Of a DNA stretch of 64,000 nucleotides, positions 61,744 through 64,000 are shown in pieces. A model generated the notes under the pieces. That model searched no databases, was not told the DNA's origin, and worked only from the letters and a program-made list of their open reading frames with translations. The stretch is from an uncultured Desulfobacterales bacterium (GTDB lineage Bacteria; Desulfobacterota; Desulfobulbia; Desulfobulbales; Desulfocapsaceae). The DNA lies in contig CALGIJ010000006.1 of NCBI GenBank assembly GCA_937915545.1, forward strand, positions 1-64,000, given 5' to 3'. Made by a program: the position numbers and the translations under genes. The stretch's first letter is position 1; every line of letters starts with the position of its first letter.

Positions 61744-61806
61744 GGCCGCTCCCGCGGCGGAGCCCGGTCCAAACGAGACACACACTCGAGTCAAGGAGAC
61801 AATGAA

Positions 61807-62622
61807 ATGATCATCATCGGAGAAAAAATAAACGGCGCCATCCCCTCGGTGGCGGAAGCCATTGCCAAGAAGGACGAAGCCTTTATCAAGGACCTCGCCA
61901 AAACCCAGGCCGAGGCAGGGGCAAACTTCATCGATGTCTGCGCCTCCACCGACGTGGCCATCGAACTGGAGACCATGAAATGGCTGATCGACCTGGTGCA
62001 GAGCGTCACCGACACGCCCATCGCCGTCGACAGCCCCAGCGCCGAGATCTGCGCCCAGTCGCTGCAATTCTGCAACAAGCCCGGCCTGGTCAACTCGGTT
62101 TCCCTCGAAGGCGACAAGATCGACACCATCTTCCCGCTCATCGCCGGCACCACCTGGGAGTGCATCGTCCTGCTCAGCGACGACAAAGGCATCCCCAAAA
62201 GCGGCGAGCAGCGGCTAGCCGTCTTCGCGGGCATCATGGAAAAGGCCAAGCGATACAAGATCAGCCCATCCCGCCTGCACGTCGACCCGCTGGTCGAAAT
62301 GCTCTGCACCTCGGAGGATGGCATCAACATGGTCCTCGATGTGATCAGGAAGATCAAGCAGCAGTATCCGACCATCCACGTCACCGGCGGGGCCAGCAAC
62401 ATCTCGTTCAATCTGCCTGCGCGCAAATTCGTCAACCAGGCCTTTCTCATTCTGGCCATGGGAGCCGGCATGGACAGCGCCATCATCAACCCGCTGCACA
62501 AGCACATGATGGGCCTCATCTATGCCACCGAGGCACTGCTCGGACAGGACGAATACTGCATCGAATATATCGGCGGATACCGTAAGGGCCTCTACGGCCC
62601 GGTCAGTCAAGATCACAAATAA
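61807..62622 (+). CDS. methyltetrahydrofolate:corrinoid methyltransferase-like (pterin-binding)
   Basis: A 271-residue DHPS-fold protein similar to AcsE/MtgA and MTII of O-demethylases. Signatures: IIIGEKINGAIPSVAEAIAK, AEAGANFIDVCAS, PIAVDSPSAEICAQSL, GGASNISFNLPARKFVNQAF. It should move the methyl group from the corrinoid protein to tetrahydrofolate. AAGGAGACAATGAA precedes ATG 61807. The corrinoid gene follows after 14 bases. Confidence 0.9.
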   Translation: MIIIGEKINGAIPSVAEAIAKKDEAFIKDLAKTQAEAGANFIDVCASTDVAIELETMKWLIDLVQSVTDTPIAVDSPSAEICAQSLQFCNKPGLVNSVSLEGDKIDTIFPLIAGTTWECIVLLSDDKGIPKSGEQRLAVFAGIMEKAKRYKISPSRLHVDPLVEMLCTSEDGINMVLDVIRKIKQQYPTIHVTGGASNISFNLPARKFVNQAFLILAMGAGMDSAIINPLHKHMMGLIYATEALLGQDEYCIEYIGGYRKGLYGPVSQDHK

Positions 62623-62636
62623 GGAGGTTGGAAGTC

Positions 62637-63272
62637 ATGTCAAAGATAGCGGAAGTCAGAGCCCATGTGGAAATCGGCAAAACCAAGATCGTCCCCGTCC
62701 TCGTCCAGCAGGCCCTCGACGAAGGCCACACCGCGGTGGAAATTCTCCAGGCGATGATCGACGGCATGGGGGTGGTCGGCGACAAGTTCTCGGCCGGGGA
62801 AATCTTCGTCCCGGAGATGCTCATCGCCGCCAAGGCCATGGCCAAGGGGGTCGAGGTGCTCAAGCCCCATCTCGCTGGAGAGTCCTCGCTGTCCCTCGGC
62901 ACCTGCGTCATCGGCACCGTGCAGGGCGACCTGCACGACATCGGCAAGAACCTCGTGGCGATGATGATCGAGAGCGCCGGGTTCACGGTCATCGACCTTG
63001 GCGTCGACGTGCCGGCGGAAAAGTTCATTTCCGCCGTCAAGGACAATAGCGGGGTCAACCTCGTCGCCTGCTCCGGCCTGCTCTCCACCACCATGCCGGC
63101 CATGCGCGCCACCGTGGCGGCCTTGAAATCCTGCGGTCTGTCGGGCTTTAAAGTGCTCGTCGGCGGCGCCCCGGTGACCCGCGAGTTCGCCGACGAGATT
63201 GGCGCCGATGCCTACGCGGCGGATGCCGGCAGCGCCGCGATCATGGCCAAGGAACTGGCAGCGGCAGCCTAA
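62637..63272 (+). CDS. corrinoid (methyl-carrier) protein
   Basis: A 211-residue MtbC/MtgC-like protein: N-terminal helical cap (LVQQALDEGHTAVEILQAMI) and C-terminal Rossmann B12 domain with Asp98-x-His100-xx-Gly103 (GDLHDIGKN), SGLLSTTMPAM and VLVGGAPVT. His100 is the lower cobalt ligand. AAGGAGG precedes ATG 62637. It shuttles methyl groups between MTI and MTII; a reductive activator (RACo-like) is not in this window. Confidence 0.95.
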   Translation: MSKIAEVRAHVEIGKTKIVPVLVQQALDEGHTAVEILQAMIDGMGVVGDKFSAGEIFVPEMLIAAKAMAKGVEVLKPHLAGESSLSLGTCVIGTVQGDLHDIGKNLVAMMIESAGFTVIDLGVDVPAEKFISAVKDNSGVNLVACSGLLSTTMPAMRATVAALKSCGLSGFKVLVGGAPVTREFADEIGADAYAADAGSAAIMAKELAAAA

Positions 63273-63297
63273 TCATCTCTTCGAGGAGACACTCATC

Positions 63298-64000
63298 ATG
63301 CTCAGCAAACGACAGAATCTCATTGAAACCATCCGCGGCGGCAACCCGGACCGCTTCGTCAACCAATACGAATTCCTCGATATCATCCTCGAGGCGCCGC
63401 TGAGGACCCGCCCGCAGCGCGGCCAGACCATCACCAACGAATGGGGGGTGACCATGTCCTGGCCTCAGGACCAGCTGGGCCCCTTCCCCGTCCATGACGA
63501 GGCGCACCGGGCCATCAAGGACATCACCAAGTGGCGCGAAACCATTCGCTGCCCGAGCGTCGAGTTCTCCGACGAACGCTGGGCGCCGGCCATCGCCCAT
63601 GCCGCCTCCGTCGACCGCGAGGATAAGTACGTCACCGTCTTTTTCGCCTCGGGCACCTTCGAGATGACCCACTTCCTTATGGGCATGGAAGACGCCATGA
63701 TGAATTTCTACGAGGAGCCCGAGCATATGCACGAGCTCATCGACTTTCTCACCGATTACGAAATCCGTTACGCCAAGCAGATCATCGAGCGCATTCGCCC
63801 GGACGCCCTGTTCCACCACGACGACTGGGGTTCACAGGTCGCTTCGCTGCTGTCGCCGCAGATGTTCAGAGAGTTTTTCCTCGAACCCTATAAGAAGGCT
63901 TACGGCTTCTGGAAGGACAACGGCGTGGAACTGATCGTCCACCACAGCGACTCCTATGCCGCCAACCTCGTACCCTCTATGATCGACATGGGCATCGACA
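63298..64000 (+). CDS. URO-D-family methyltransferase (MTI-like), 3' truncated by the window
   Basis: The first 234 residues of a uroporphyrinogen-decarboxylase-like protein: KRQNLIETIRGGNPDRFVNQ, ITNEWGVTMSWP, DALFHHDDWGSQVASLLSPQ and VELIVHHSDSYAANLVPSMI. URO-D-fold proteins beside corrinoid proteins are substrate:corrinoid methyltransferases (veratrol/vanillate-type O-demethylases or related). The visible HHSDS region lacks the Cys zinc ligand of MtaA, so the metal site cannot be confirmed. GAGGAGAC precedes ATG 63298. The gene continues past 64000. Confidence 0.85.
   Translation, partial: MLSKRQNLIETIRGGNPDRFVNQYEFLDIILEAPLRTRPQRGQTITNEWGVTMSWPQDQLGPFPVHDEAHRAIKDITKWRETIRCPSVEFSDERWAPAIAHAASVDREDKYVTVFFASGTFEMTHFLMGMEDAMMNFYEEPEHMHELIDFLTDYEIRYAKQIIERIRPDALFHHDDWGSQVASLLSPQMFREFFLEPYKKAYGFWKDNGVELIVHHSDSYAANLVPSMIDMGID

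Overview
The window looks like a chromosomal segment of a GC-rich, anaerobic, Gram-negative bacterium. A member of the Desulfobacterota (Desulfobulbales-like) is my best guess. The inference rests on a selenocysteine-decoding selenium operon cluster, a corrinoid O-demethylase module, QueH, a CoA-disulfide reductase fused to rhodanese, and a CFI-box C-terminal tail. No rRNA or other taxonomic marker is present, so this stays an inference.

Layout. Bases 1-2396 are visibly AT-richer than the rest and are the end of an integrated element: a frameshifted Asp/Lys-repeat protein, a small excisionase-like DNA-binding protein and a tyrosine recombinase. The element abuts the 3' end of tRNA-Phe(GAA) (2397-2472, minus strand). 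From 2.6 to 26.5 kb lie housekeeping and envelope genes: a zinc-ribbon acidic protein, valS-nadC, two exported proteins, a dGTPase-like enzyme, tpx, a methyltransferase, ogt, a WD40 protein, an AlgI/AlgJ-type O-acylation operon, a membrane-fused spermidine-synthase-like protein, mntP, and an exported propeller/acetyltransferase/DUF2142 operon. From 26.9 to 37 kb lie enolase, two very small proteins, a LysE-type exporter, a CZB-type chemoreceptor, the CoA-disulfide reductase, a sigma-54 activator, rdgB and queH.

Region 37.3-44.4 kb is a selenium-metabolism locus and the most informative part of the window. A DsbA/FrnE-like oxidoreductase has an in-frame UGA exactly where the first Cys of CPWC belongs. 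Convergent to it is an operon of a RelE-like protein, selD (itself interrupted by an in-frame UGA at its catalytic residue), yedF and a selenium-type LysR gene that seems to lack a conventional start codon. Divergent from that operon is yedE, a TusA-like gene, a DUF3343 gene and a YjeF-C/NnrD-like kinase gene. A perfect 16-bp palindrome lies between the two divergent promoters. selA, selB and selC were not found here.

Region 44.5-58.6 kb holds nhaA, a small exported protein, a deacetylase-like/FemAB-like pair, a PP2C-like phosphatase, a glycosyltransferase, a PbpG-type peptidase, a lipoprotein hydrolase, a flavodoxin-ferredoxin protein, an argO/argP divergent pair, a FabH-like synthase and a Cys-rich protein.

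Region 58.9-64 kb is an operon behind a textbook -24/-12 (sigma-54) promoter. It encodes a GPH transporter, an aromatic-acid (AAHS) transporter, a pterin-dependent methyltransferase, a corrinoid protein and a URO-D-type methyltransferase cut by the window edge. Together these look like uptake and O-demethylation of a methoxylated compound, probably aromatic, feeding methyl groups to tetrahydrofolate.
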